From: Pseudomonas sp. B20(2017)
GTDB taxonomy: Bacteria; Pseudomonadota; Gammaproteobacteria; Pseudomonadales; Pseudomonadaceae
DNA length: 64,000 nucleotides
NCBI RefSeq assembly: GCF_002113125.1
Contig: NZ_NEJP01000021.1
Location: 1 to 64,000, forward strand
Direction: 5' to 3'
This document shows positions 1 through 8,783 of the stretch, piece by piece. The position numbers and the translations under genes are program-made. Below the pieces are notes generated by a model. The model was not told the DNA's origin. It saw only the letters and a program-made list of their open reading frames with translations, and made no database searches. The first letter of the stretch is position 1; every line of letters starts with the position of its first letter.

Positions 1-24
1 CTCCTTGTATGTAGGCCATAACGA

Positions 25-58
25 AAAATGCTCCGTATCTTTCGATACGGAGCATTTT
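25..58. terminator. bidirectional intrinsic terminator
   Basis: A perfect 15-bp inverted repeat (AAAATGCTCCGTATC and its complement) closes a TTTC loop and is flanked by A and T runs, so it can stop transcription from either side. It lies just past the stop of the minus-strand DUF4399 gene and probably also serves a gene left of the window. Bases 1-24 and 59-131 show nothing else recognisable. Confidence 0.85.
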
Positions 59-131
59 CTTAAAGGGCCGGACAGATTGCTAGGTTTTCACACAGTCTGT
101 TCGGGCTCCCTTTTTCATGCACGCGAAAACA

Positions 132-557
132 TCATTCGACGTTGACGGTGATCTTCTTCGACACGATCGGCGGATCGAACGCCATGTGGCCGCTGTCACC
201 CAGCTCCAGCTGCAGGGTGTGCTTGCCCGGCGCGAGCTTGATGTCGGCCTGGGTCTGCGCCTTGCCGAAGTGCATGTGGTTGGCGTCGGTCGGCACGACG
301 GAGCCGGCCGGAACGATTTCCTTGGCATCGATCAGCAGATGGTGATGACCGGTGTTCTTGGTGACGTCACCGGCCGGTGCCAGCGCGATGTCCTTTACAC
401 CGAACTTGACCGTGAAGGTCTGCGAAACCGTGGCTCCGTCCTCGGGAGAAACGATGAACACTTCGGCGCCCTTCGGTGCCGGTGTGGCCGCACTGGCCAG
501 TACCGAAACACCCATCAGCACACCGGCCAACGCTGCACGTGACATAAAGCTTTTCAT
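132..557 (-). CDS. DUF4399 domain-containing exported protein
   Basis: A 141-residue protein with a clear Sec signal peptide (about residues 1-23, ending ASA). The rest is the small DUF4399 beta-rich domain, with the family features VSPEDGATVSQTFTVKFG and a histidine-rich GHHHLLID segment near residues 70-77. Another histidine-containing stretch (NHMHFGKAQTQ) follows, then a C-terminal PGKHTLQLELGD strand. The function of the family is unknown; the histidines hint at metal binding, but this is inference. It is likely periplasmic. It is a single gene ahead of the strong terminator at 25-58 and divergent from the binding-protein gene at 690. Start ATG 557 is preceded by a GGAGAA-type ribosome site. 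Confidence 0.85.
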   Translation of the reverse strand: MKSFMSRAALAGVLMGVSVLASAATPAPKGAEVFIVSPEDGATVSQTFTVKFGVKDIALAPAGDVTKNTGHHHLLIDAKEIVPAGSVVPTDANHMHFGKAQTQADIKLAPGKHTLQLELGDSGHMAFDPPIVSKKITVNVE

Positions 558-689
558 TTTCTTCTCCAGTTTTTCCGTAAAATCCGCACGGTCATGACAA
601 CTTCATGACCATTCGTTGTCGAAGGCACTCGACAACCATAGCAAAGCGAGCCTGGAAAACAGGCCGATATCGATTTCAAAGGAGTGACC

Positions 690-1274
690 ATGCGTTTTTT
701 GCCTGGCCTGATCTGCCTGCTTCCCCTTCTGAGCCCTCTGGCTCACGCCGAACTGATTGATGACGTCAACGACCGTGGCGAGTTGCGCATAGCCCTTGAG
801 GCTAATACACCGCCCTTCAATTTCAAGGACGGCGACACGCTCACGGGGTTCGAGGTCGAGCTTGGGCAACTGCTGGCCAACGAACTGGATGTGCGGGCCG
901 ACTTCATCGTCACTGACGAAGCCGATCTGCTCCAGGGCGTTGAAAGCGGCAAGTACGATGTCGCGCTCAACCACATAGCACTGACACCCGAGCTCAAGGA
1001 TCGTTTCGACGTCAGCGAACCTTACACGCAGGTCAATGCACAATTGCTGGCGAAAAAGGACGAGCAGCCCCGGCCGTTGGTGCTGGTGCAGGCGCTGACT
1101 GAAGAGAAACCGAAGGTCGGGCCGCCGGTGGATCTGGCGATTCCGTTTCAGAAGGGTAACCCGGCGTTTCAGGCGAGCCTTGAGAATGCCTTGCAGCGGA
1201 TCAGGGCGGACGGGCGACTGGAGGCGTTGTCGAAGAAGTGGTTGAGCGTGCAGGCCACTGAAAGTCTGAAGTGA
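690..1274 (+). CDS. compact amino-acid-type solute-binding protein (SBP_bac_3), shortened
   Basis: A 194-residue protein with a signal peptide ending AHA near residue 21. It then has the family-3 binding-protein opening (DRGELRIALEANTPPFNFKD, G-F-E-V-E-L) and the lobe-1 end DVSEPYTQVNAQLL. The C-terminal motif of the family (FQKGNPAFQASLENALQRIRADGRLEALSKKWL) is also present. The usual second lobe between these parts (dLkGkkvgVq..., about 60 residues) is missing, so the protein is roughly 194 residues against a usual 250. Start ATG 690 is preferred over GTG 684 because AAGGAG at 678-683 sits six bases before it. No permease or ATPase gene is adjacent. It may be a degenerate or repurposed periplasmic binder. 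Confidence 0.8.
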   Translation: MRFLPGLICLLPLLSPLAHAELIDDVNDRGELRIALEANTPPFNFKDGDTLTGFEVELGQLLANELDVRADFIVTDEADLLQGVESGKYDVALNHIALTPELKDRFDVSEPYTQVNAQLLAKKDEQPRPLVLVQALTEEKPKVGPPVDLAIPFQKGNPAFQASLENALQRIRADGRLEALSKKWLSVQATESLK

Positions 1275-1286
1275 ACACAACTTCCA

Positions 1287-1375
1287 TGGGGGAGCGAGCC
1301 AGCTCGCGAAAGCGGTGTGCCTGCCACAAATTCAGGCGCTGACAATACGCAATCGCGAGCAAGCTCGCTCCCACA
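1287..1375. repeat. REP doublet (BIME-like), family A copy 1
   Basis: Two inverted REP units, GGAGCGAGCCAGCTCGCG and CGCGAGCAAGCTCGCTCCCACAG, about 35 bp apart, between the binding-protein gene and the convergent DUF523 gene. The first unit has an altered loop (CCAG instead of TTG). Confidence 0.85.
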
Positions 1376-1393
1376 GTGTTTTCTGGTGTGCAA

Positions 1394-1879
1394 TTAATTG
1401 AGTTGTATCAGGGCCTGTGCGGCCTGCGGCAGTTCGAGTTCGCTGAAGACCTGTACGCCATGGCGTTTGAGCAACGCTGCGGTAACGCCCTCGCCGCTGA
1501 CCTTCACCCCACTGAACGTGCCGTCGTAGGTCAACAGATTCCCGCAGGAAGGACTGTTGGCCTTGAGCACCGCCACCTGAATCCCGTGTTTCTGCACTAG
1601 CTCCAGCGCTTGACGGGCACCGTCGAGAAACTGCGCACTGACATCTTCGCCCTCGGTGGTGATCACCGAGGCGAGCCCGTCCAGCACTTCGCTGCCCTGC
1701 CCGCCCGGAATCTCTGCCGCTGCCCGTGGCGTCGGCAAACCACCGGCGACTTCCGGGCACAACGGCACTACGCGCCCTTCGGCAATCCACTGCTCCAGCA
1801 GATCGAACGGCCCGCTGGCCCCACCGTCATAACGCACGCGGTGACCCAACAGGCAGCGACTGACCAGAATTTTGTGCAT
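1394..1879 (-). CDS. DUF523 domain-containing protein
   Basis: A 161-residue cytoplasmic protein of the DUF523 family. The N-terminal KILVSRCLLGHRVRYDGG and the central LKANSPSCG, each with an invariant cysteine, are visible. The role is unproven; the cysteines suggest a metal or redox function. Start ATG 1879 (MHKILVSR) is one base past the stop of the upstream oxygenase gene, whose TGA occupies 1881-1883. There is no good ribosome site of its own, so translation is probably coupled. The two genes form a minus-strand pair. Confidence 0.85.
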   Translation of the reverse strand: MHKILVSRCLLGHRVRYDGGASGPFDLLEQWIAEGRVVPLCPEVAGGLPTPRAAAEIPGGQGSEVLDGLASVITTEGEDVSAQFLDGARQALELVQKHGIQVAVLKANSPSCGNLLTYDGTFSGVKVSGEGVTAALLKRHGVQVFSELELPQAAQALIQLN

Positions 1880-1880
1880 C

Positions 1881-2504
1881 TCAGAACGGCTCGTTGCCAC
1901 GGCGGCGGAACCAGCCTGTCAGCGACAGTCGCTCGCGGCTGGCTGGCAACACTTCATGCGGGACTTCGCCGGAGAGAAACACCACCAGACAACCGCCCGT
2001 AGGCTGCACGTCATGAACGCGGTCATTCTCCAGGTACATGCGCAGTTGCCCGCCATCCTCCGGCAACCAGCCCTCATTGAGGTAGATCACCGCCGAAACC
2101 ATGCGCCGGTCATCGTCGCGGAAACGGTCGACATGCTTGCGATAGAACGCACCCGGCGGGTACAGGGCGAAGTGGCACTCGAAGTCTTCCAGCCCTAGAA
2201 ACAAACCGCGATTGAGCGCCTCACGCAAACTGTCCATCAGGTTCAGATAACGGTCGCTGGCCTCGGCCTGACCTGGGTCGATCCATTGGATATGGTCGCC
2301 ACGAATCCCCTCGCGGATCTCCGAAAACGGGCCACGTCCGACCCCCGCCGGTGCCAGTTCACCTTCGGCCTCACGTTTACGGCACTCGGCCGCCAGCGCA
2401 CGGGTCAAATCCGCAGGCAGGAAAATGTTCTGCTGCGACCAGCCGCGCTCGGCCAGGTCGTCGACGATACGTAACAGCAGCGGGTGATCAGAGGATATTT
2501 GCAT
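1881..2504 (-). CDS. 2OG-Fe(II) oxygenase (prolyl 4-hydroxylase-like)
   Basis: A 207-residue protein with the double-stranded beta-helix core of 2-oxoglutarate/iron dioxygenases. Iron ligands H124 and D126 (YRKHVDRF) and H183 (VPHEVLP) are present, and R192 (RLSLTGWF) can bind 2-oxoglutarate. It has no signal peptide, so it is cytoplasmic. The substrate is unknown; bacterial relatives hydroxylate proteins or small molecules. Start ATG 2504 (MQISSDHP) is chosen, with ATG 2513 three codons upstream as an alternative. It is the first gene of a pair with DUF523. Confidence 0.85.
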   Translation of the reverse strand: MQISSDHPLLLRIVDDLAERGWSQQNIFLPADLTRALAAECRKREAEGELAPAGVGRGPFSEIREGIRGDHIQWIDPGQAEASDRYLNLMDSLREALNRGLFLGLEDFECHFALYPPGAFYRKHVDRFRDDDRRMVSAVIYLNEGWLPEDGGQLRMYLENDRVHDVQPTGGCLVVFLSGEVPHEVLPASRERLSLTGWFRRRGNEPF

Positions 2505-2621
2505 GGCGCGCATAGTATGCCTGCGGCAAGAAATCCGACAGAGCCACGCGGCGGCTTGATACGAATTCTCGACAAGTACTGGCACCGCACGGAGAATAGT
2601 CGGCTGCCGACAGGAGTCCTT

Positions 2622-3374
2622 ATGCGCCGTTTGCTTTTTTCACTGTTGATGTTCTGCGTTTTGCCCGCCTGGGCGGACGGCCACGACCAGTTGTACAAGG
2701 TCGCCGGCTGGCCAGAACAACGCGCGCATTTCAACGACGCCCTGAGTGCCGCGCAGCAGCGTTACCAGAACAGCCTGCCGCCGGCGGTGTTTCAGGCGCT
2801 GGTGAACAACAGCAACCAGCGCTTCGCCCCTCAGGCCGTGGATCAACGCGCCGAAGCTCAGTTGCGCAAGAACCTCGCCGATCCGAAACCGGCCCTGTCG
2901 TTCTTTCAGTCACCGCTGGGCAAGAAGATCGTCGCCGCCGAACTGCTGGCGACCCGCCGCGATCAATTGGCGAAAAACGCCAAGGGCCTGCCGAAGATGC
3001 CGGCCAGCGATAGCCGCCTGCTGATCATCGGCCACCTCGCCCAGGCCCTGCCCGCCCGTGAAGCCGGTGCCGAAGTCAGCCTGGCGATTGCCGGCGTGGC
3101 GGCGGACAGCTTGAGTTCGATGATTCCCGGCCTGCTCGGCGGCGGTCAGGCCCAGGGCATGTTGAACGGTCAACGCCAGCGCCTGATGGATCAGATCGGT
3201 GCCGACCTGAACAACACGCTGCTGTACGTCTATCGCGACCTGTCGGATGAAGAACTGGAAGAGTTCGCAACCTTTGCCGAATCCACCGAAGGCAAGGCTT
3301 ACTATCAGGCCGCGCTGGCAGCGATCCGCGCCGGGCTGGCCGTCGGCCAGAGCACCTCGAACCTGAATCAATAA
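2622..3374 (+). CDS. DUF2059 domain-containing exported protein
   Basis: A 250-residue protein with a signal peptide (MRRLLFSLLMFCVLPAWA) and a helical body. The C-terminal stretch LYVYRDLSDEELEEFATFAE followed by STEGKAYYQA is the hallmark of DUF2059. A glycine-rich segment (IPGLLGGGQAQGM) lies in the middle. It is probably periplasmic with unknown function. Start ATG 2622 follows CAGGAGTCCTT, a good ribosome site. The gene is divergent from the oxygenase gene, sharing the 117-bp gap 2505-2621, and is closed by a REP doublet. Confidence 0.85.
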   Translation: MRRLLFSLLMFCVLPAWADGHDQLYKVAGWPEQRAHFNDALSAAQQRYQNSLPPAVFQALVNNSNQRFAPQAVDQRAEAQLRKNLADPKPALSFFQSPLGKKIVAAELLATRRDQLAKNAKGLPKMPASDSRLLIIGHLAQALPAREAGAEVSLAIAGVAADSLSSMIPGLLGGGQAQGMLNGQRQRLMDQIGADLNNTLLYVYRDLSDEELEEFATFAESTEGKAYYQAALAAIRAGLAVGQSTSNLNQ

Positions 3375-3398
3375 ATCTCTGCTGCCTGACCGACCGCC

Positions 3399-3464
3399 TT
3401 CGCGAGCAAGCTCGCTCCCACAAAGGATTGCGATCTATTGTGGGAGCGAGCTTGCTCGCGAAGG
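3399..3464. repeat. REP doublet, family A copy 2
   Basis: Two inverted units TTCGCGAGCAAGCTCGCTCCCACA and TGTGGGAGCGAGCTTGCTCGCGAA facing each other, 17 bp apart, in the convergent gap between DUF2059 and the hydrolase gene. Such a doublet can form one long stem in RNA from either strand. Confidence 0.9.
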
Positions 3465-3475
3465 GGCCCTCAGGA

Positions 3476-4429
3476 TCACGAGTGATTCCGGCCTTTGATC
3501 CGCTTGCTCAGAAACTCGAAATACTCCTCGCGCATTTCCGCCGTCTCGTTGGCCAGGTGATGCCGCGCCTCGGCCAGCAGCAGAATCTGCGGCCGGTCGA
3601 ACTTCCACTTCATCACTTGCAGGTTGTGCTGCCAGTCCACGGTCATGTCCGCCTGGCCCTGAACGATAAGCGGCCGGCGCGGGCTTTTCTTCGCGTATTC
3701 CACCCGATTGATCCAGCGTGACAACGCCCCGACCCACGCGGTCGGCAAGCGTTTTGGCTGCAACGGATCGGCCTGCAGGAACGGCAGGAAATCCGGGTCG
3801 TTGGAATTCTCGCTGAAACGCCGGGCGATGCCCCTGACAAAGGGCCTGAGCAGGTAATAACTGAACTGCGACCAGCCCCAGGCACGCGGCCGCACCAACG
3901 GCGCCAGCAGAATCAACTGCCCCTGCGCCGGGCTGTTTTCACCATGATTGAGCACGTGATCGACAATGATCGCCCCGCCGGTGCTTTGCCCGCACAAGTG
4001 CCACGGCTCTGGCAGCGCAATCGAACGCGCCTCGGCGAACAGGCCTTGCAGCGCATTCTGATATTCGGAGAAGTCGCGGATGCTCGCCCGCTCGCCGCTG
4101 GACAGACCATGCCCCGGCAGATCACAGGCAATCACCGCAAACCCCTGATCCAGCGCCCACTCGATTACATGCCGGTACAGGCCGGTATGGTCATAAAAAC
4201 CGTGCACCAGAAACAGCGTGGCCCTGGCTGTTTCCGCCGGCCACCAGCAATGGCTGACCAGTTGATAGCCATCGACGTCGAACCGGCCCATCCCACGCCA
4301 GACATCGCGCTCCGGAAAGTCGGTCTGGTAGAACCGCTGATACGCCTTCGCCTCCTCGGACAACGGCTGCCACTCGGCCAGAGGCTTGAGGCTCGCGCGC
4401 AGATGATCGGGATCGAAAGCAACAGACAT
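3476..4429 (-). CDS. alpha/beta hydrolase (lysophospholipase/monoacylglycerol lipase-like)
   Basis: A 317-residue serine hydrolase of the S33/PldB type. LVHGFYDHTGLY (residues 74-85) is the oxyanion region, CGQSTGG holds nucleophile S149, and D261 (QGQADMTV) and H290 or H291 (ARHHLANE) complete the triad. It has no signal peptide. The likely reaction is hydrolysis of a fatty-acyl ester; the exact substrate is not visible. Start ATG 4429 is preferred over a TTG two codons upstream. Confidence 0.85.
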   Translation of the reverse strand: MSVAFDPDHLRASLKPLAEWQPLSEEAKAYQRFYQTDFPERDVWRGMGRFDVDGYQLVSHCWWPAETARATLFLVHGFYDHTGLYRHVIEWALDQGFAVIACDLPGHGLSSGERASIRDFSEYQNALQGLFAEARSIALPEPWHLCGQSTGGAIIVDHVLNHGENSPAQGQLILLAPLVRPRAWGWSQFSYYLLRPFVRGIARRFSENSNDPDFLPFLQADPLQPKRLPTAWVGALSRWINRVEYAKKSPRRPLIVQGQADMTVDWQHNLQVMKWKFDRPQILLLAEARHHLANETAEMREEYFEFLSKRIKGRNHS

Positions 4430-4526
4430 GGGCAATTCCAGAACGGTAAACGGACTTTATCGGCCTGCGATATTCATCTGTAGAGGCAAGCATGGCAAGC
4501 TAGCGCGCTCTCGAGGACTCAAATCC

Positions 4527-5105
4527 ATGCGTTCGCCCTACCGCACCGCACTGTTTGCCAGCCTGCTCGCCATCATGTGTGCCGGCGTGCTGTGGGCCGC
4601 GTACGACTGGTTTCAGGGCCGCTACCTGCGGGCTTTCAGCGAACACACCGCGGTGTTTTCCGGCGACCCGCTGCGCTTGCCCAACGACCTCGCCGGTCCC
4701 GGCAATATCCGTCTGGTGCACTTCTGGGATCCTGCCTGCCCGTGCAACGTCGGCAATCAACAGCACCTGACCGAAATGGTCGAACAGTTCGGCCCCAAGG
4801 GCGTGGAATTCTTCGCGGTGCAGAAGGCCGGCAGCCACGGCCAGTTGCCCGCCACCCTCAGCAATCTCAAAACCATCGCGGTACTGCCCGGCTCCGAACA
4901 GATTCCCGCCAGCCCGGCCGTGGCGATCTGGGACCGCAGCGGCAGACTGGCGTACTTCGGCCCGTACAGCGAAGGCCTGACATGCAACTCCAGCAACAGT
5001 TTTATCGAACCGATCCTGCAAGCGTTGAGTGATGATCGTCCGGTCAATGCGACTCATACGTTGGCGGTCGGTTGCTACTGCCCGTGGCCGGTGGAGACGA
5101 AGTAA
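4527..5105 (+). CDS. membrane-anchored thioredoxin-like protein (DUF6436 type)
   Basis: A 192-residue protein with one N-terminal membrane anchor (residues 7-26) and a thioredoxin-like domain. The VHFWDPACPCN segment has C71 and C73, a CPC arrangement where thioredoxins have CxxC. The C-terminus carries several further cysteines (GLTCNSSN and VGCYCPW). It is likely periplasmic-facing. The unusual active site makes the redox role uncertain. Start ATG 4527 follows TCGAGG with a spacing of about ten bases. Confidence 0.75.
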   Translation: MRSPYRTALFASLLAIMCAGVLWAAYDWFQGRYLRAFSEHTAVFSGDPLRLPNDLAGPGNIRLVHFWDPACPCNVGNQQHLTEMVEQFGPKGVEFFAVQKAGSHGQLPATLSNLKTIAVLPGSEQIPASPAVAIWDRSGRLAYFGPYSEGLTCNSSNSFIEPILQALSDDRPVNATHTLAVGCYCPWPVETK

Positions 5106-5208
5106 GGCATTCCGGACATTTCAAGGACGGCGATGCGCAGCACACGAGGCGTGTGCTAATTGTTTGCAGCCCGCACGGGCGGCAACCCCGAATGCACAAG
5201 GAGTCACC

Positions 5209-7620
5209 ATGAAACGCGTCTTCACCGTTCTTGCCTTGCTCATCGTTGTCCTGCTCGCCGCCGGCGGGTGGTATGTCTACAGCAAGCAACCGACGCGTCA
5301 GGGCCAGGTGGAACTGCGCAACCTGCAAGGTTCGGTGACCGTGCGTTATGACGAGCGCGGCGTGCCGCACATCCGGGCCGAAAACGAGACCGACCTCTAC
5401 CGCGCCCTCGGTTATGTGCATGCCCAGGATCGCCTCTTTCAGATGGAAGCCATGCGCCGTCTCGCCCGGGGCGAACTGGCCGAAGTGCTCGGGCCGAAAC
5501 TGCTCGATACCGACAAGTTGTTCCGCAGCCTGCGCATCCGCGAGCGCGCTGCCACTTACGTGGCCGGCCTCGACAAGCAGTCACCGGCGTGGAAGGCCCT
5601 GCAAGCCTATCTGGACGGCATCAATCAATATCAGGACTCGCACGCCGCCCCCGTCGAGTTCGACGTGCTGGGCATCCCCAAGCGGCCGTTCACCGCCGAG
5701 GACAGCATCAGCGTCGCCGGCTACATGGCCTACAGCTTTGCCGCCGCGTTTCGCACCGAACCGCTGCTGACCTACGTGCGCGATCAGCTCGGCGCCGACT
5801 ACCTCAATGTCTTCGACCTCGACTGGCAGCCCAAGGGCGTGCTCGCCAAGGGTCACGCCAGCAGCGCACCGGCCCTCGCCGCCGAAGACTGGAAAGACCT
5901 GAACACCCTCGCCCGCGTCAGCGAACAGGCACTGATCGACAATGGCCTGCCGCAGTTCGAAGGCAGCAACGCCTGGGTGATTGCCGGCAGTCGCAGCAAG
6001 AGCGCCAAGCCTTTGCTGGCGGGCGATCCGCACATTCGTTTTTCGGTGCCGTCGGTGTGGTACGAGGCGCAGTTGTCGGCGCCGGGGTTTGAACTCTACG
6101 GCCATCATCAGGCGCTGGTGCCGTTCGCGTTTCTCGGGCACAACCTGGATTTCGGCTGGAGCCTGACCATGTTCCAGAATGATGATCTGGACCTGATCGC
6201 CGAGAAGGTCAATCCGGACAACCCGGATCAGGTCTGGTATCGGGGCCAGTGGACCGACATGGTCAAGACCGAGCAACAGATCGCGGTGAAAGGCCAGACG
6301 CCGGTGACCATCACTCTGCGTCAGTCGCCCCACGGCCCGATCGTCAACGACGCCCTCGGCAGCGCCGCCGGGAAAACCCCGATTGCGATGTGGTGGGCGT
6401 TCCTCGAAACACCGAACCCGATCCTCGAAGGTTTCTACCAGCTCAACCGCTCCGACACCCTGGCCAAAGCCCGTGCCGCAGCGGCCAAGGTGCAGGCGCC
6501 GGGGCTGAACATTGTCTACGCCAACGCCAAGGGCGATATCGCGTGGTGGGCCTCGGCGCTGTTGCCCAAACGTCCGGCCGGGGTGAAGCCTGGCTTCATT
6601 CTCGACGGCAGCGGCAATCAGGCGGACAAGGACGGCTACTTCCCGTTCAGCGCCAACCCGCAGGAAGAGAACCCGGCGCGGGGCTACATCGTCTCGGCCA
6701 ACTTCCAGCCCGTGTCGCCGACCGGCATGGAGATTCCCGGTTACTACAACCTTGCCGACCGTGGCCAGCAGCTCAACCGCCAGCTCGCCGACAAGAACGT
6801 GAAGTGGGACAACGAAGCCAACCAGAAGCTGCAACTGGGCACCGCCACCGGTTATGGCCCGCGTCTGTTGGCGCCGTTGCTGCCGGTGCTGCGTGAAGTG
6901 GCGGGCAATCCCGCCGAGCTGAAACTGGTCGAGCAACTGGCCCAATGGCAAGGCGACTATCCGCTGGAATCGGTCAGTGCGACGGTGTTCAACCAGTTCC
7001 TGTTCAACCTCGCCGACGCGGCAATGCGCGATGAGCTGGGCAATGATTTCTTCGAAACCCTGCTGTCGACCCGAGTGATCGATGCAGCCCTGCCCCGGCT
7101 CGCGGCGAATGCCGATTCACCGTGGTGGGACAACCGCAGCACGCCGAACAAGGAGACCCGCGTCGATACCGTGCGCGCCGCGTGGCAGGCGAGCATGGCG
7201 CACCTGAAGTCGACCCTCGGCGACGATGTTTCCGGCTGGCAATGGGGCAAGGCCCACACCCTGACCCACGGTCATCCGCTGGGCCAGCAGAAGCCGCTGG
7301 ATCGCATTTTCAACGTCGGCCCGTTCGCGGCACCGGGCTCCCATGAAGTGCCGAACAACCTCTCGGCGAAGATCGGACCGGCGCCGTGGCCGGTGACCTA
7401 CGGCCCGTCGACCCGCCGGTTGGTGGACTTCGCCGACCCGGCTCACAGCCTGACCATCAACCCGGTCGGCCAGAGCGGCGTGCCGTTCGACAGCCACTAT
7501 GACGATCAGGCGGAAGCGTATGTGGACGGGATGTATGTGCAGGCGCATTTCAGTGAGGAAGAGGTGACGGCGAATACGCGCAGTACCTTGAAGCTGTTGC
7601 CGGCGCGAGAGGCGCAATAA
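5209..7620 (+). CDS. penicillin acylase family protein (Ntn hydrolase, possible acyl-homoserine lactone acylase)
   Basis: An 803-residue S45-family amidohydrolase. An N-terminal hydrophobic segment (residues 4-20) targets export. The alpha chain carries RYDERGVPHIRAENETDLYRALGYVHAQDRLFQME-like family motifs. Autocleavage is expected at G252/S253 (FEGSNAWVIAG), making S253 the new N-terminal nucleophile. HGPIVND and WGKAHTLTHGHPLG are conserved beta-chain motifs. Relatives include acyl-homoserine lactone acylases. In P. aeruginosa such an acylase (HacB) lies beside spuH, and here the spu cluster begins only about 2 kb away, so orthology is plausible but unproven. Start ATG 5209 follows AAGGAG. 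Confidence 0.88.
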   Translation: MKRVFTVLALLIVVLLAAGGWYVYSKQPTRQGQVELRNLQGSVTVRYDERGVPHIRAENETDLYRALGYVHAQDRLFQMEAMRRLARGELAEVLGPKLLDTDKLFRSLRIRERAATYVAGLDKQSPAWKALQAYLDGINQYQDSHAAPVEFDVLGIPKRPFTAEDSISVAGYMAYSFAAAFRTEPLLTYVRDQLGADYLNVFDLDWQPKGVLAKGHASSAPALAAEDWKDLNTLARVSEQALIDNGLPQFEGSNAWVIAGSRSKSAKPLLAGDPHIRFSVPSVWYEAQLSAPGFELYGHHQALVPFAFLGHNLDFGWSLTMFQNDDLDLIAEKVNPDNPDQVWYRGQWTDMVKTEQQIAVKGQTPVTITLRQSPHGPIVNDALGSAAGKTPIAMWWAFLETPNPILEGFYQLNRSDTLAKARAAAAKVQAPGLNIVYANAKGDIAWWASALLPKRPAGVKPGFILDGSGNQADKDGYFPFSANPQEENPARGYIVSANFQPVSPTGMEIPGYYNLADRGQQLNRQLADKNVKWDNEANQKLQLGTATGYGPRLLAPLLPVLREVAGNPAELKLVEQLAQWQGDYPLESVSATVFNQFLFNLADAAMRDELGNDFFETLLSTRVIDAALPRLAANADSPWWDNRSTPNKETRVDTVRAAWQASMAHLKSTLGDDVSGWQWGKAHTLTHGHPLGQQKPLDRIFNVGPFAAPGSHEVPNNLSAKIGPAPWPVTYGPSTRRLVDFADPAHSLTINPVGQSGVPFDSHYDDQAEAYVDGMYVQAHFSEEEVTANTRSTLKLLPAREAQ

Positions 7621-7627
7621 GCGCCGC

Positions 7628-8593
7628 TCAAACCATCGCCGCAAAATTCAGCCGGAACTGCTGCGGCGTCACGCCCAGCCGCCGGTTGAACACGCTGCGC
7701 ATATGTTGCGCATCACGAAACCCGCACTGATACGCCACAGTCTTCAGCGGCGCCGTGGTGCTTTCGAGCATCACCCGCGCCGCATCCACCCGCGCTCGCT
7801 CGACGAACTCCGCCGGAGTAACTTTTGCCTCCCGCGCAAACACCCGAGAGAAATTCCGCGCACTCATGTTCGCGGCATTCGCCAGGTCGGCAATGGTCAG
7901 GTCGCCGGTGAGATTGGCCAGCACATACAGCTGCACCATCGCCACAGCCGACGTCGGTTCGGCGTGGGGCGTAAGGAACGGACTAAACTGCGACTGCCCG
8001 CCCGAGCGCTGGGTGAACACCACCAGCCGTTTGGCCACGCTCAGCGCGACCTCGGCCCCGTGATCACGCGCCAGCAGGTAGAGCGACAGATCAATCCCCG
8101 CCGTCACACCCGCTGAGGTGTAGAGCTGACCATCCTCGACGTACAACCGATCGGCCTCGACCCGACTGGACGGGCACAACTGCGCCAGCGCCTCGGCGTC
8201 ATTCCAGTGGGTGGTGACCGTGCGCCCGTCCAGCAATCCCGCACGAGCCAGCATGAACGCACCGTTGCAGATCGAGCCGAACCGCCGCGCCCGCCCACAG
8301 GCCTCACGCAGCCAGGCATCGAACCTCTCGCCGAAATCCAGAAACGGCAACTGCGGTCCGCCGGCCACCAGCAGCAAGTCATAAGCTTCCCGCACGTCGC
8401 TGAAATGCCGATGCGCACTCAGGGTCAGCCCGTTGGAACACGCCATCGGCCCGTGTTCGACGCCGATCACCTCGAGCCGGTAATGATCCTCCGGCGCCAG
8501 GAAGCGGTTGGCCTCGGCGAACACGTCCATCGGCCCGCTGACGTCCAGCGCCTGCACGCCGGGGAACACCACGATGGCGACGGTTCTGTTCAT
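7628..8593 (-). CDS. GlxA-family transcriptional regulator (DJ-1/PfpI domain plus AraC HTH)
   Basis: A 321-residue regulator. Residues 1-190 form a DJ-1/PfpI-like domain (VAIVVFPGVQALDVSGP, LLLVAGGP, and SICNGAFMLARAGLL with C109 at the nucleophile-elbow position). Residues about 215-315 are an AraC-type double helix-turn-helix (LTIADLANAANMSARNFSRVF and TAPLKTVAYQCGFRDAQHMRSVF). Start ATG 8593 follows a GGGAGCC site. It is divergent from the HD-domain gene across 190 bp, so that gene is its most obvious target. The related GbdR, ArgR and CdhR regulators respond to nitrogen compounds; the effector here is unknown. Confidence 0.9.
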   Translation of the reverse strand: MNRTVAIVVFPGVQALDVSGPMDVFAEANRFLAPEDHYRLEVIGVEHGPMACSNGLTLSAHRHFSDVREAYDLLLVAGGPQLPFLDFGERFDAWLREACGRARRFGSICNGAFMLARAGLLDGRTVTTHWNDAEALAQLCPSSRVEADRLYVEDGQLYTSAGVTAGIDLSLYLLARDHGAEVALSVAKRLVVFTQRSGGQSQFSPFLTPHAEPTSAVAMVQLYVLANLTGDLTIADLANAANMSARNFSRVFAREAKVTPAEFVERARVDAARVMLESTTAPLKTVAYQCGFRDAQHMRSVFNRRLGVTPQQFRLNFAAMV

Positions 8594-8783
8594 GGCAATG
8601 AAGGCTCCCGGGGAATGGCGGATCAGCGCCAACCCTAGCCAATCCTCGCCGCAGAAGCGAGCTGGCACGATTTGCAGGTGGAATGGCAAGGATCGCAGCC
8701 ATGGATCGATTGTCCGGTTTTGCCCCCGGGAACAGACTTTCTCCATCAGCGCCGTGACGGCGTTTTCGACGAGGAAGCTCAAC

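Noticed and set aside
684..689. GTG start for the compact binding protein
   Set aside because: The GTG would overlap the ribosome site. AAGGAG at 678-683 is placed correctly for ATG 690.
5581..6951. A 456-codon minus-strand open frame inside the acylase gene
   Set aside because: It is antisense to a clear S45 acylase with all motifs. The translation is low complexity and has no start signal.
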